A stretch of 64,000 bases of DNA from Metellina segmentata (lineage: Eukaryota > Arthropoda > Arachnida > Araneae > Tetragnathidae). A program made the translations under genes and the position numbers. Location: the NCBI GenBank assembly GCA_947359465.1, contig OX375872.1:126244337-126308336 (forward strand), written 5' to 3'. A model generated the notes under the pieces. The model worked only from the letters and a program-made list of their open reading frames with translations, was not told where the DNA came from and made no database searches. Below are positions 37,641-53,100 of the stretch, in pieces; position 1 is the first letter of the stretch; every line of letters starts with the position of its first letter.

Positions 37641-40600
37641 AGGATTTGAGAAGATTAAAAAATATCAGAGTATATGCTGAAAGACGTTCAATCTCCATCC
37701 AGTTTCCAAAGGACGATAGCATACATTAAAATGTTTTTGGCTTAATATATTTTATGATCTATTCTCACAAACAGCTGTTATGTTTCTCTCCTGCTTGAAA
37801 ACACAATCTAAATACTTAACTCTACTTAATGAATAACCTATTGATTGTGAAAACAAATAATGGAACAGCCTAGCAAAACATTACACTGAATAATATTAAA
37901 TACTTGTTGTTACATTTCTAGCATTGAACATGTCTCACTCAATAAACATTCCTCGAAATGGGTCAATGTTTTCAAAGGCTCCAGATGAAAGAATCTCACC
38001 GTTATATTGTATACTCTAACAGGAGTATGGGGATATGAATCAGGATGCTTGCTGATGTGTATATTTCCCCCGTGGCATTAGAGAAATGAATCTTAGAAAC
38101 GCAGGCTTTCACACAAACTTGACAAAAAAAACCTAACAGGTCAATCGAGATTTGAGCATTTGTAAATTGACATGAATCACTCACAGCAGATATGAATTCA
38201 ACCAGACACACTGCTGCAGAATAGTTGCTAATTATTGTTTACTTTGAGTCAGTCCCATGGAGAGAGTAAATACAGATGCCTCAAAAAGTTTTTATAAATG
38301 CGTTGCTAATTATTGTTTACAGTCCCCATGGTAGGAAACAACACACATTTGAACTCACACCAATGCGGATCATTTCTTCACAGACAGCTGTGTATACATG
38401 AAGTGACATAAATAGTTTAAAAGATTCCCATGGAGATACAGATCCAATGAAAGAGTCCCATGGAGATACAAATCCTATGTAAACAACACACCAGTTGTTT
38501 AAATGGTGCTAATTACTGTAGTGACATGGCATTTAAAATTACATTTTATAGTTTTGTACTGCAAATGTAGCTTTCAATTAACAAGTAATACTTTTCATAA
38601 AACTTAATTTAATTAGTTTTAATGTCCTTCAACTATATATAACCAGCAAGTATAGGTCATATTACTCTACAAAATTCTTGTTACTTAAGAATTTTGTACA
38701 GTAGTATGCCCTATACCTGCTGATCATATATATATATTTGATACAGTATTTGTAAATGTGAATGCAGCACCATCTCATAGCAAGCCCCATGAATGACTTG
38801 TATGTGTGTGAACAGTTACAAATACATAATCTTTTGTAGGTGCAGTCTATCCCATCAGGATTTGAGAAGTTAATCGAAACAGGGTTTGTGCATGGTAGGA
38901 ATTTACAACACAGACATGCACGTTCAATCTGGGACAGTGTTTGTAAATGTGAATGCAGCTCACTTGTGAACAGTTACAATCGGTATGTAAATCTGCCATG
39001 ACATTGAATTTAAAAAAAAGTATTTTCTTCCTATTGCCACATGTGTCGAGATCAATCCAGCCAAAAATAACAACCAGTGTCAAATAAATTACCAGCAACC
39101 TAAAATGTTTTTTTTACTTGAAATGAAATATCAACCAGTTTTAGTTTCCAATCCAAAAAAAGTAAATTAGCAAGCCAGAATTCACAACAGTTGCGTTTAT
39201 CAACAAAAAAGCACCGTTTTGCTTCAAATGTAAACAATACTTGGGAAAATGAAACCCTGATCCAATACAGATTTAACATGCACATGAATTTAGAAAAATG
39301 AAACAATGACTACAGATTTAACGTGCACCAGATTTAAACAATGAAACCATGACAGTTGTAAAGGCACAACCAATTGATTTGTACACTAGATTTGGGAAAA
39401 TGAAACCCTGATCCTTTTCAAGAATCTAAACACAGTAACACCAAAAATGTTTGTCTGAAACCTTTTCCTAAAAAAAACTTTTCTGAAACCTTTTACTAAA
39501 AATACAGGAGACAGGTGCATGTTAAATCTGTTGTCTTGGATCAGGATTTCATTTTCCTAAAATTAAGGAGAAAGCTGCATGTTAAATCTGTTGTCTTGAG
39601 GTTATTCAATGGGATGTGGATAGTTCTCATGGGAACTGAAACCTCGTTGGGTGTATGTTACACGAGTTTTATACATGGCATGGAAAAGGGTTCTAGCAAG
39701 ATATTCTATAGCAACCACAACTCATTTAAAAAGGTAACTAAAAATACATACCAACTTAGTTCAATGAATCACAAAGCATGCTCAAAGAACAGGTGCACAT
39801 TAAATTTATTGTCATGGGATATGAATTCCATCCAAGGATCCTAGCTCAGGTGTTGTATGGATCTTTCATATGAGAACTGAAACATGGATTGGGTTTGAGA
39901 GAATAGCATGGGAAAATAAGTTGATACTGAAAAAAACAACCACTGATTGAGAACCAGATAAATCAGTCCAATAACACATCACAACGAATGAATACTAAAT
40001 TGAGTTCAATGAGCATAATCAAATCTCACATGTCAAACATTTAATCGGATCTTGTAACTAGAGAGAAATGAATGAATATCTCACCACTGCACACCAAAAA
40101 GTATATTCTAGCATGTCATAAAGATCGGAGCATCACAAAACAAATACAATAGATACTTTCAGGGCCATCAAATCTTATAAATAGGTATAAATGAGAAGCA
40201 TTTGTGAATAATCAATGCAAAATCCATACCTTTATATCTTCCAGGAGTACGGGGATATGAATTAGGATGCTTGCTGCTGTGCATGAAAACATTACAAAAA
40301 TGAATCACTCAAACACAGACTACACACAGTTGACAGAAAGCCCCAACAGGTCAATTTATCAATGGGACCATTGGGATTTGAGCATTTCATCCAATCACTC
40401 ACAGCACATATGAATTCAACCAAACTGCAGGAAATTATTGTTTACTTTCCCCATGGAGATACAAATCCATCCCAAAAGTTTTATAAATGTGTTGGTAGGT
40501 AACAACCGGACACATACGACTTCCATCAACAATAGATGGGAGATCATATTGTTCCAAATGCATTTCCATTTGCCCCTTCCACTTACTCCAATTTCCAGCT

Positions 40601-43600
40601 CCTTCCACTTTGTCTATCTGTACCTTTAGATCAGCTATACTAGCGACTCGCTCTGCTAGGCCTAACTTAATAAAGTTCGCTTTCCTTTTCAAAAACTGCA
40701 GATTTACTTCACTTAGTTTTAAAACGTGATAAGCCCATAACCTGATACGATTATCAACAAATCAGGGTCATCAAACAAAACAGGAAAACTCAAGGGCTAA
40801 GAGAATAAGAATTTAATATGTAAACAAAATACATATTACACAAAAGAGAATAGAATGCATTAGTGAGAAGTTGTAGTTGTAGTTAATACAACAGGTATAT
40901 AAGTTGAGTTGTAGCTCGTCTTTTTCCAACAACATTGCCAAGTTCATTTCTTATTACAAGTCACCATAATATTTATAGGTTTCAAGTTGTATTTCAAAAA
41001 CATATCAGCATGCAGAAACGAAGGTTTTCCTGGATTTTAAAATCATCCATGTGTTCCCCAGGTCTTTAATAATAATGTCTAAATTACCATAGTGAAATTT
41101 AATCTGAATCTAATGGCATTTCATATTTAAAGAAATCTAAAAAAAACCCCAGATTGCAGGTATATGAGCTTCTTTCTTCCACGCTATGCTTTCGCTATAA
41201 AACGGCCTGATCCATTGCAGTTGTAATTTAAATGACGTGTTTTTTTTTCCTTGATCAGTTTTTATTGTGTTTTCATTGCCTCTTGCCTAAATATTTATCA
41301 GGATGGAAATGTTTTGCTTTTTTCTCATGTTGCATTGCATTTCTGTGTCTATTTCTTCAATTTGTTGAGATGTATTTGGTATTCACTGATTTATATGAAA
41401 GCACTGGATTCAATGTTGACTATTTTAGAAGCAAGCATTTATAAAGGATGGCTTAGATTCAAATTAGTTTTGTTGCAGTGTTTGCATCCACTTTTAACAT
41501 ATATATGTCTGGAATTTTGTTGCTTTATTTCTCCTATACATTGAGCAAATATATTGTTCATTTGTGCCAGTATGATGCTTTTGAAAACAACTTTAATATA
41601 ACCTTTCAGATATCCATCTGAGAAAGAAAATTAGTGCTGAGTTGCGTGCTATGATTACACAAAGTCTTCTATCTAATAAAGAAAATATTGACTTGTGTGT
41701 AATAAAAACTGGTTTAATAAAACTTATAAAATCTTCATTGTTGCAATTTTTAACTTGCATTTTTGAATTAATGTTGAAGTTTCTTTCCTAGTTTCTAAAA
41801 ATATAAACATGGATGACCCTAAATATTTGTCTCGGAACAGTTCTGTTATCGGTTTTTATGGTCAATTGGTGTCATTCTGTAAGACAATCTAATGAGGTTT
41901 TATACATGGCATGGAAAAGGATTTTAGCATAATATTCTATACCAACAACAACTCATTTAAAAAGGTAATTTGAAAATACATACCAACATATGTGCAATGA
42001 ATCACAAAGCATGCTGAAAGAACTGGTGCACATTAAGTTTATTGTCATGGGATATGAATTCCATCCAAGGATCCTAGCTTAGGTGTTGCCTGGTTCAATA
42101 GAATGTGGATCTTTCACATGGGAACTGAAACATGGATTGGGTGTGAGAGAATGGCATGGGAAAATAACTATATATTGAAAAATCAACAACTGATTGAGTT
42201 TTATGAAAAGGTAAATTTAAATCTTGAGACAAATTCATCCTCATTAAAGAAGGGTCAAACAGGTCAGTCGATCAAAGTGACCATCAGAATTTGAGCATTT
42301 CTAATGTGAACACAGGAATTCGCCTATACAAATCTTGCCGCAAGCCCCTTCTGGGTTCGTCAACAAAAACCATATAAATCAGTCCAATAACATATCATCA
42401 CGAATGAATACTAAATTGAGTTCAAATAGCATAGTCTAATCTCACATGTCATATAAACATTTAATAGGATCTTGTAACTAGAGAGAAATGAATGAATATC
42501 TAACCACAGCACACCAAAAAGTATATTCTAGCATTTCATAAAGATCTGAGCATCACAAAACATATTCAATACATACTTTCAGTGCCATCATATCTTATAA
42601 AAAGGTAGAAATTAGAAGCATTAGTGAATAATCAATGCAAAATCCAAACCTTTATATCTTCCAGGAGTACGGGGATATGAATCAGGACGCTTGCTGCTGT
42701 GCATGAAAACATTACAGAAATGAATCCTCAAACACAGTTGACAGAAAGCCCCAACAGGTCAATTTATCAAAGGGACCATTGGGATTTGAGGATTACATCC
42801 AATCACTCACAGCAGATATGAATTCAACCAAACTGCAAGAAATTATTGTTTACTTTCCCCATGGAGATACAAATCCACCCCAAAAGGTTTATAAATGCAT
42901 TGCTAATTATTGTTTACAGTCCCAAATGGTAGGTAACGACACACAGTCCCCCATTCTGTCGGTGTAAAAAAAAAAAGTAAAAAACTTGACGATTGGATCC
43001 TTGTCTATTAGATTCATGTCAAGCGATGGCATCCCTCTCCATTAGAATCATGTTTCCGCGATGCACGTTAAATTTGTTATGGATTTCATATTTCTGGTGC
43101 ACATTAAATCTGTTGTGGATTCATGCTTCCCAAATCTGGTATAACATACAGGTATAATCATTTCCTGAAAGCCACTCTGGTGCCATCTATAAAAGAAGCA
43201 ACTGGGATTAGAAATCCCTGTTTTATTTATCCTGTCAGGATTTCTCCCAAACAATGAAAAGGTGTCATTTAAAAGCTTGAAAACACAATCCAAATAGGAG
43301 TTGATGCTCACTTTGTAGAAATCTTGTAACTTGCTGTAAGCTGTATGGGGATTTTAAACCTAATTGGCATATTTTTGCCTTCAGAAGAGAATACATGTTA
43401 AAATTTGTAGGATTTCATTTTCCGGTGCAGGATACAATTCCCTGGATATGGATAGCCCCATGAACATGTATTGTATAAGATGTAGATATTATGTGTGGCA
43501 AGAAAATGATTGTTTCCCAAACCTATTCTCATGTGGTTTTCAATTTGGGATACAATTCACTGGATAAAATCCCCATGACGTGTGGCATAAAAATGATTTC

Positions 43601-43911
43601 AGTATATATACTTACAATGCCTTGGCAGAATTCACTGAAACAAGGAATTGAACAATTAAAAAAATATATATATAAATATATGAATATTTCCCATGGTATG
43701 AATAATTCAATAGCAGCTTGCAAAAAATTCGGACTACTCGTGTGTAAATACCATTACTTCAAGTGTGACCAAGAAACAAACACTTTCTAATCTTATAGCA
43801 GAATTCTCGCTGATATGGGAACTGAAACACAATGGATGATGTCAGGTTATCCTGAAAGCACACTCGTACAGAGGGGCCTCAAACAGGTCGCAGTCTATCC
43901 GAGTGACCATC
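37641..43911 (+). repeat. Array unit 7
   Basis: Private changes are GAATTAGGATGC near 40259 (others GAATCAGGATGC), CTTGACGATTGG near 42985 (others CTTGATGATTGG) and CAGGTTATCCTG near 43843 (others CAGGTCATCCTG). The (AT)n tract is back to 6 repeats, as in unit 1, although the neighbouring units 6 and 8 have 9 and 8. Confidence 0.95.
40504..40931 (-). mobile_element. Copia LTR-gag fragment, unit 7 copy
   Basis: No difference from the unit 4 copy was noticed. Confidence 0.75.
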
Positions 43912-46900
43912 AGGATTTGAGAAGATTAAAAAATATCAGAGTATATGCTGAAAGACGTTCAATCTCCATCCAGTTTCCAAAGGACGATAGCATACATTAA
44001 AATGTTTTTGGATTAATATATTTTATGATCTATTCTCACAAACAGCTGTTATGTTTCTCTCCTGCTTGAAAACACAATCTAAATACTTAACTCTACTTAA
44101 TGAATAACCTATTGATTGTGAAAACAAATAATGGAACAGCCTAGCAAAACATTACACTGAATAATATTAAATACTTGTTGTTACATTTCTAGCATTGAAC
44201 ATGTCTCACTCAATAAACATTCCTCGAAATGGGTCAATGTTTTCAAAGGCTCCAGATGAAAGAATCTCACCGTTATATTGTATACTCTAACAGGAGTATG
44301 GGGATATGAATCAGGATGCTTGCTGATGTGTATATTTCCCCCGTGGCATTAGAGAAATGAATCTTAGAAACGCAGGCTTTCACACAAACTTGACAAAAAA
44401 AACCTAACAGGTCAATCGAGATTTGAGCATTTGTAAATTGACATGAATCACTCACAGCAGATATGAATTCAACCAGACACACTGCTGCAGAATAGTTGCT
44501 AATTATTGTTTACTTTGAGTCAGTCCCATGGAGAGAGTAAATACAGATGCCTCAAAAAGTTTTTATAAATGCGTTGCTAATTATTGTTTACAGTCCCCAT
44601 GGTAGGAAACAACACACATTTGAACTCACACCAATGCGGATCATTTCTTCACAGACAGCTGTGTATACATGAAGTGACATAAATAGTTTAAAAGATTCCC
44701 ATGGAGATACAGATCCAATGAAAGAGTCCCATGGAGATACAAATCCTATGTAAACAACACACCAGTTGTTTAAATGGTGCTAATTACTGTAGTGACATGG
44801 CATTTAAAATTACATTTTATAGTTTTGTACTGCAAATGTAGCTTTCAATTAACAAGTAATACTTTTCATAAAACTTAATTTAATTAGTTTTAATGTCCTT
44901 CAACTATATATAACCAGCAAGTATAGGTCATATTACTCTACAAAATTCTTGTTACTTAAGAATTTTGTACAGTAGTATGCCCTATACCTGCTGATCATAT
45001 ATATATATATATTTGATACAGTATTTGTAAATGTGAATGCAGCACCATCTCATAGCAAGCCCCATGAATGACTTGTATGTGTGTGAACAGTTACAAATAC
45101 ATAATCTTTTGTAGGTGCAGTCTATCCCATCAGGATTTGAGAAGTTAATCGAAACAGGGTTTGTGCATGGTAGGAATTTACAACACAGACATGCACGTTC
45201 AATCTGGGACAGTGTTTGTAAATGTGAATGCAGCTCACTTGTGAACAGTTACAATCGGTATGTAAATCTGCCATGACATTGAATTTAAAAAAAAGTATTT
45301 TCTTCCTATTGCCACATGTGTCGAGATCAATCCAGCCAAAAATAACAACCAGTGTCAAATAAATTACCAGCAACCTAAAATGTTTTTTTTACTTGAAATG
45401 AAATATCAACCAGTTTTAGTTTCCAATCCAAAAAAAGTAAATTAGCAAGCCAGAATTCACAACAGTTGCGTTTATCAACAAAAAAGCACCGTTTTGCTTC
45501 AAATGTAAACAATACTTGGGAAAATGAAACCCTGATCCAATACAGATTTAACATGCACATGAATTTAGAAAAATGAAACAATGACTACAGATTTAACGTG
45601 CACCAGATTTAAACAATGAAACCATGACAGTTGTAAAGGCACAACCAATTGATTTGTACACTAGATTTGGGAAAATGAAACCCTGATCCTTTTCAAGAAT
45701 CTAAACACAGTAACACCAAAAATGTTTGTCTGAAACCTTTTCCTAAAAAAAACTTTTCTGAAACCTTTTACTAAAAATACAGGAGACAGGTGCATGTTAA
45801 ATCTGTTGTCTTGGATCAGGATTTCATTTTCCTAAAATTAAGGAGAAAGCTGCATGTTAAATCTGTTGTCTTGAGGTTATTCAATGGGATGTGGATAGTT
45901 CTCATGGGAACTGAAACCTCGTTGGGTGTATGTTACACGAGTTTTATACATGGCATGGAAAAGGGTTCTAGCAAGATATTCTATAGCAACCACAACTCAT
46001 TTAAAAAGGTAACTAAAAATACATACCAACTTAGTTCAATGAATCACAAAGCATGCTCAAAGAACAGGTGCACATTAAATTTATTGTCATGGGATATGAA
46101 TTCCATCCAAGGATCCTAGCTCAGGTGTTGTATGGATCTTTCATATGAGAACTGAAACATGGATTGGGTTTGAGAGAATAGCATGGGAAAATAAGTTGAT
46201 ACTGAAAAAAACAACCACTGATTGAGAACCAGATAAATCAGTCCAATAACACATCACAACGAATGAATACTAAATTGAGTTCAATGAGCATAATCAAATC
46301 TCACATGTCAAACATTTAATCGGATCTTGTAACTAGAGAGAAATGAATGAATATCTCACCACTGCACACCAAAAAGTATATTCTAGCATGTCATAAAGAT
46401 CGGAGCATCACAAAACAAATACAATAGATACTTTCAGGGCCATCAAATCTTATAAATAGGTATAAATGAGAAGCATTTGTGAATAATCAATGCAAAATCC
46501 ATACCTTTATATCTTCCAGGAGTACGGGGATATGAATCAGGATGCTTGCTGCTGTGCATGAAAACATTACAAAAATGAATCACTCAAACACAGACTACAC
46601 ACAGTTGACAGAAAGCCCCAACAGGTCAATTTATCAATGGGACCATTGGGATTTGAGCATTTCATCCAATCACTCACAGCACATATGAATTCAACCAAAC
46701 TGCAGGAAATTATTGTTTACTTTCCCCATGGAGATACAAATCCATCCCAAAAGTTTTATAAATGTGTTGGTAGGTAACAACCGGACACATACGACTTCCA
46801 TCAACAATAGATGGGAGATCATATTGTTCCAAATGCATTTCCATTTGCCCCTTCCACTTACTCCAATTTCCAGCTCCTTCCACTTTGTCTATCTGTACCT

Positions 46901-49900
46901 TTAGATCAGCTATACTAGCGACTCGCTCTGCTAGGCCTAACTTAATAAAGTTCGCTTTCCTTTTCAAAAACTGCAGATTTACTTCACTTAGTTTTAAAAC
47001 GTGATAAGCCCATAACCTGATACGATTATCAACAAATCAGGGTCATCAAACAAAACAGGAAAACTCAAGGGCTAAGAGAATAAGAATTTAATATGTAAAC
47101 AAAATACATATTACACAAAAGAGAATAGAATGCATTAGTGAGAAGTTGTAGTTGTAGTTAATACAACAGGTATATAAGTTGAGTTGTAGCTCGTCTTTTT
47201 CCAACAACATTGCCAAGTTCATTTCTTATTACAAGTCACCATAATATTTATAGGTTTCAAGTTGTATTTCAAAAACATATCAGCATGCAGAAACGAAGGT
47301 TTTCCTGGATTTTAAAATCATCCATGTGTTCCCCAGGTCTTTAATAATAATGTCTAAATTACCATAGTGAAATTTAATCTGAATCTAATGGCATTTCATA
47401 TTTAAAGAAATCTAAAAAAAAACCCAGATTGCAGGTATATGAGCTTCTTTCTTCCACGCTATGCTTTCGCTATAAAACGGCCTGATCCATTGCAGTTGTA
47501 ATTTAAATGACGTGTTTTTTTTTCCTTGATCAGTTTTTATTGTGTTTTCATTGCCTCTTGCCTAAATATTTATCAGGATGGAAATGTTTTGCTTTTTTCT
47601 CATGTTGCATTGCATTTCTGTGTCTATTTCTTCAATTTGTTGAGATGTATTTGGTATTCACTGATTTATATGAAAGCACTGGATTCAATGTTGACTATTT
47701 TAGAAGCAAGCATTTATAAAGGATGGCTTAGATTCAAATTAGTTTTGTTGCAGTGTTTGCATCCACTTTTAACATATATATGTCTGGAATTTTGTTGCTT
47801 TATTTCTCCTATACATTGAGCAAATATATTGTTCATTTGTGCCAGTATGATGCTTTTGAAAACAACTTTAATATAACCTTTCAGATATCCATCTGAGAAA
47901 GAAAATTAGTGCTGAGTTGCGTGCTATGATTACACAAAGTCTTCTATCTAATAAAGAAAATATTGACTTGTGTGTAATAAAAACTGGTTTAATAAAACTT
48001 ATAAAATCTTCATTGTTGCAATTTTTAACTTGCATTTTTGAATTAATGTTGAAGTTTCTTTCCTAGTTTCTAAAAATATAAACACGGATGACCCTAAATA
48101 TTTGTCTCGGAACAGTTCTGTTATCGGTTTTTATGGTCAATTGGTGTCATTCTGTAAGACAATCTAATGAGGTTTTATACATGGCATGGAAAAGGATTTT
48201 AGCATAATATTCTATACCAACAACAACTCATTTAAAAAGGTAATTTGAAAATACATACCAACATATGTGCAATGAATCACAAAGCATGCTGAAAGAACTG
48301 GTGCACATTAAGTTTATTGTCATGGGATATGAATTCCATCCAAGGATCCTAGCTTAGGTGTTGCCTGGTTCAATAGAATGTGGATCTTTCACATGGGAAC
48401 TGAAACATGGATTGGGTGTGAGAGAATGGCATGGGAAAATAACTATATATTGAAAAATCAACAACTGATTGAGTTTTATGAAAAGGTAAATTTAAATCTT
48501 GAGACAAATTCATCCTCATTAAAGAAGGGTCAAACAGGTCAGTCGATCAAAGTGACCATCAGAATTTGAGCATTTCTAATGTGAACACAGGAATTCGCCT
48601 ATACAAATCTTGCCGCAAGCCCCTTCTGGGTTCGTCAACAAAAACCATATAAATCAGTCCAATAACATATCATCACGAATGAATACTAAATTGAGTTCAA
48701 ATAGCATAGTCTAATCTCACATGTCATATAAACATTTAATAGGATCTTGTAACTAGAGAGAAATGAATGAATATCTAACCACAGCACACCAAAAAGTATA
48801 TTCTAGCATTTCATAAAGATCTGAGCATCACAAAACATATTCAATACATACTTTCAGTGCCATCATATCTTATAAAAAGGTAGAAATTAGAAGCATTAGT
48901 GAATAATCAATGCAAAATCCAAACCTTTATATCTTCCAGGAGTACGGGGATATGAATCAGGACGCTTGCTGCTGTGCATGAAAACATTACAGAAATGAAT
49001 CCTCAAACACAGTTGACAGAAAGCCCCAACAGGTCAATTTATCAAAGGGACCATTGGGATTTGAGGATTACATCCAATCACTCACAGCAGATATGAATTC
49101 AACCAAACTGCAAGAAATTATTGTTTACTTTCCCCATGGAGATACAAATCCACCCCAAAAGGTTTATAAATGCATTGCTAATTATTGTTTACAGTCCCAA
49201 ATGGTAGGTAACGACACACAGTCCCCCATTCTGTCGGTGTAAAAAAAAAAAGTAAAAAACTTGATGATTGGATCCTTGTCTATTAGATTCATGTCAAGCG
49301 ATGGCATCCCTCTCCATTAGAATCATGTTTCCGCGATGCACGTTAAATTTGTTATGGATTTCATATTTCTGGTGCACATTAAATCTGTTGTGGATTCATG
49401 CTTCCCAAATCTGGTATAACATACAGGTATAATCATTTCCTGAAAGCCACTCTGGTGCCATCTATAAAAGAAGCAACTGGGATTAGAAATCCCTGTTTTA
49501 TTTATCCTGTCAGGATTTCTCCCAAACAATGAAAAGGTGTCATTTAAAAGCTTGAAAACACAATCCAAATAGGAGTTGATGCTCACTTTGTAGAAATCTT
49601 GTAACTTGCTGTAAGCTGTATGGGGATTTTAAACCTAATTGGCATATTTTTGCCTTCAGAAGAGAATACATGTTAAAATTTGTAGGATTTCATTTTCCGG
49701 TGCAGGATACAATTCCCTGGATATGGATAGCCCCATGAACATGTATTGTATAAGATGTAGATATTATGTGTGGCAAGAAAATGATTGTTTCCCCAACCTA
49801 TTCTCATGTGGTTTTCAATTTGGGATACAATTCACTGGATAAAATCCCCATGACGTGTGGCATAAAAATGATTTCAGTATATATACTTACAATGCCTTGG

Positions 49901-50185
49901 CAGAATTCACTGAAACAAGGAATTGAACAATTAAAAAAAAAATATATATATATATATATATGAATACTTCCCATGGTTATTCAATAGCAGCTTGCAAAAA
50001 ATTCGGACTACTCGTGTGTAAATACCATTACTTCAAGTGTGACCAAGAAACAAACACTTTCTAATCTTATAGCAGAATTCTCGCTGATATGGGAACTGAA
50101 ACACAATGGATGATGTCAGGTCATCCTGAAAGCACACTCGTACAGAGGGGCCTCAAACAGGTCGCAGTCTATCCGAGTGACCATC
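43912..50185 (+). repeat. Array unit 8
   Basis: Shares with units 9 and 10 a longer A-tract with one C fewer (AAAAACCCAGATTG near 47420). It carries the alternative right-end block of units 3 and 9 (TTTCCCCAACC near 49788; long A-tract and extended (TA)n near 49932; GGTTATTC near 49974). Private changes are TTGGATTAATAT near 44008 and AAACACGGATG near 48080. The (AT)n tract near 44998 has 8 repeats. Confidence 0.95.
46779..47206 (-). mobile_element. Copia LTR-gag fragment, unit 8 copy
   Basis: No difference from the unit 4 copy was noticed. Confidence 0.75.
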
Positions 50186-53100
50186 AGGATTTGAGAAGAT
50201 TAAAAAATATCAGAGTATATGCTGAAAGACGTTCAATCTCCATCCAGTTTCCAAAGGACGATAGCATACATTAAAATGTTTTTGGCTTAATATATTTTAT
50301 GATCTATTCTCACAAACAGCTGTTATGTTTCTCTCCTGCTTGAAAACACAATCTAAATACTTAACTCTACTTAATGAATAACCTATTGATTGTGAAAACA
50401 AATAATGGAACAGCCTAGCAAAACATTACACTGAATAATATTAAATACTTGTTGTTACATTTCTAGCATTGAACATGTCTCACTCAATAAACATTCCTCG
50501 AAATGGGTCAATGTTTTCAAAGGCTCCAGATGAAAGAATCTCACCGTTATATTGTATACTCTAACAGGAGTATGGGGATATGAATCAGGATGCTTGCTGA
50601 TGTGTATATTTCCCCCGTGGCATTAGAGAAATGAATCTTAGAAACGCAGGCTTTCACACAAACTTGACAAAAAAAACCTAACAGGTCAATCGAGATTTGA
50701 GCATTTGTAAATTGACATGAATCACTCACAGCAGATATGAATTCAACCAGACACACTGCTGCAGAATAGTTGCTAATTATTGTTTACTTTGAGTCAGTCC
50801 CATGGAGAGAGTAAATACAGATGCCTCAAAAAGTTTTTATAAATGCGTTGCTAATTATTGTTTACAGTCCCCATGGTAGGAAACAACACACATTTGAACT
50901 CACACCAATGCGGATCATTTCTTCACAGACAGCTGTGTATACATGAAGTGACATAAATAGTTTAAAAGATTCCCATGGAGATACAGATCCAATGAAAGAG
51001 TCCCATGGAGATACAAATCCTATGTAAACAACACACCAGTTGTTTAAATGGTGCTAATTACTGTAGTGACATGGCATTTAAAATTACATTTTATAGTTTT
51101 GTACTGCAAATGTAGCTTTCAATTAACAAGTAATACTTTTCATAAAACTTAATTTAATTAGTTTTAATGTCCTTCAACTATATATAACCAGCAAGTATAG
51201 GTCATATTACTCTACAAAATTCTTGTTACTTAAGAATTTTGTACAGTAGTATGCCCTATACCTGCTGATCATATATATATATATATATTTGATACAGTAT
51301 TTGTAAATGTGAATGCAGCACCATCTCATAGCAAGCCCCATGAATGACTTGTATGTGTGTGAACAGTTACAAATACATAATCTTTTGTAGGTGCAGTCTA
51401 TCCCATCAGGATTTGAGAAGTTAATCGAAACAGGGTTTGTGCATGGTAGGAATTTACAACACAGACATGCACGTTCAATCTGGGACAGTGTTTGTAAATG
51501 TGAATGCAGCTCACTTGTGAACAGTTACAATCGGTATGTAAATCTGCCATGACATTGAATTTAAAAAAAAGTATTTTCTTCCTATTGCCACATGTGTCGA
51601 GATCAATCCAGCCAAAAATAACAACCAGTGTCAAATAAATTACCAGCAACCTAAAATGTTTTTTTTACTTGAAATGAAATATCAACCAGTTTTAGTTTCC
51701 AATCCAAAAAAAGTAAATTAGCAAGCCAGAATTCACAACAGTTGCGTTTATCAACAAAAAAGCACCGTTTTGCTTCAAATGTAAACAATACTTGGGAAAA
51801 TGAAACCCTGATCCAATACAGATTTAACATGCACATGAATTTAGAAAAATGAAACAATGACTACAGATTTAACGTGCACCAGATTTAAACAATGAAACCA
51901 TGACAGTTGTAAAGGCACAACCAATTGATTTGTACACTAGATTTGGGAAAATGAAACCCTGATCCTTTTCAAGAATCTAAACACAGTAACACCAAAAATG
52001 TTTGTCTGAAACCTTTTCCTAAAAAAAACTTTTCTGAAACCTTTTACTAAAAATACAGGAGACAGGTGCATGTTAAATCTGTTGTCTTGGATCAGGATTT
52101 CATTTTCCTAAAATTAAGGAGAAAGCTGCATGTTAAATCTGTTGTCTTGAGGTTATTCAATGGGATGTGGATAGTTCTCATGGGAACTGAAACCTCGTTG
52201 GGTGTATGTTACACGAGTTTTATACATGGCATGGAAAAGGGTTCTAGCAAGATATTCTATAGCAACCACAACTCATTTAAAAAGGTAACTAAAAATACAT
52301 ACCAACTTAGTTCAATGAATCACAAAGCATGCTCAAAGAACAGGTGCACATTAAATTTATTGTCATGGGATATGAATTCCATCCAAGGATCCTAGCTCAG
52401 GTGTTGTATGGATCTTTCATATGAGAACTGAAACATGGATTGGGTTTGAGAGAATAGCATGGGAAAATAAGTTGATACTGAAAAAAACAACCACTGATTG
52501 AGAACCAGATAAATCAGTCCAATAACACATCACAACGAATGAATACTAAATTGAGTTCAATGAGCATAATCAAATCTCACATGTCAAACATTTAATCGGA
52601 TCTTGTAACTAGAGAGAAATGAATGAATATCTCACCACTGCACACCAAAAAGTATATTCTAGCATGTCATAAAGATCGGAGCATCACAAAACAAATACAA
52701 TAGATACTTTCAGGGCCATCAAATCTTATAAATAGGTATAAATGAGAAGCATTTGTGAATAATCAATGCAAAATCCATACCTTTATATCTTCCAGGAGTA
52801 CGGGGATATGAATCAGGATGCTTGCTGCTGTGCATGAAAACATTACAAAAATGAATCACTCAAACACAGACTACACACAGTTGACAGAAAGCCCCAACAG
52901 GTCAATTTATCAATGGGACCATTGGGATTTGAGCATTTCATCCAATCACTCACAGCACATATGAATTCAACCAAACTGCAGGAAATTATTGTTTACTTTC
53001 CCCATGGAGATACAAATCCATCCCAAAAGTTTTATAAATGTGTTGGTAGGTAACAACCGGACACATACGACTTCCATCAACAATAGATGGGAGATCATAT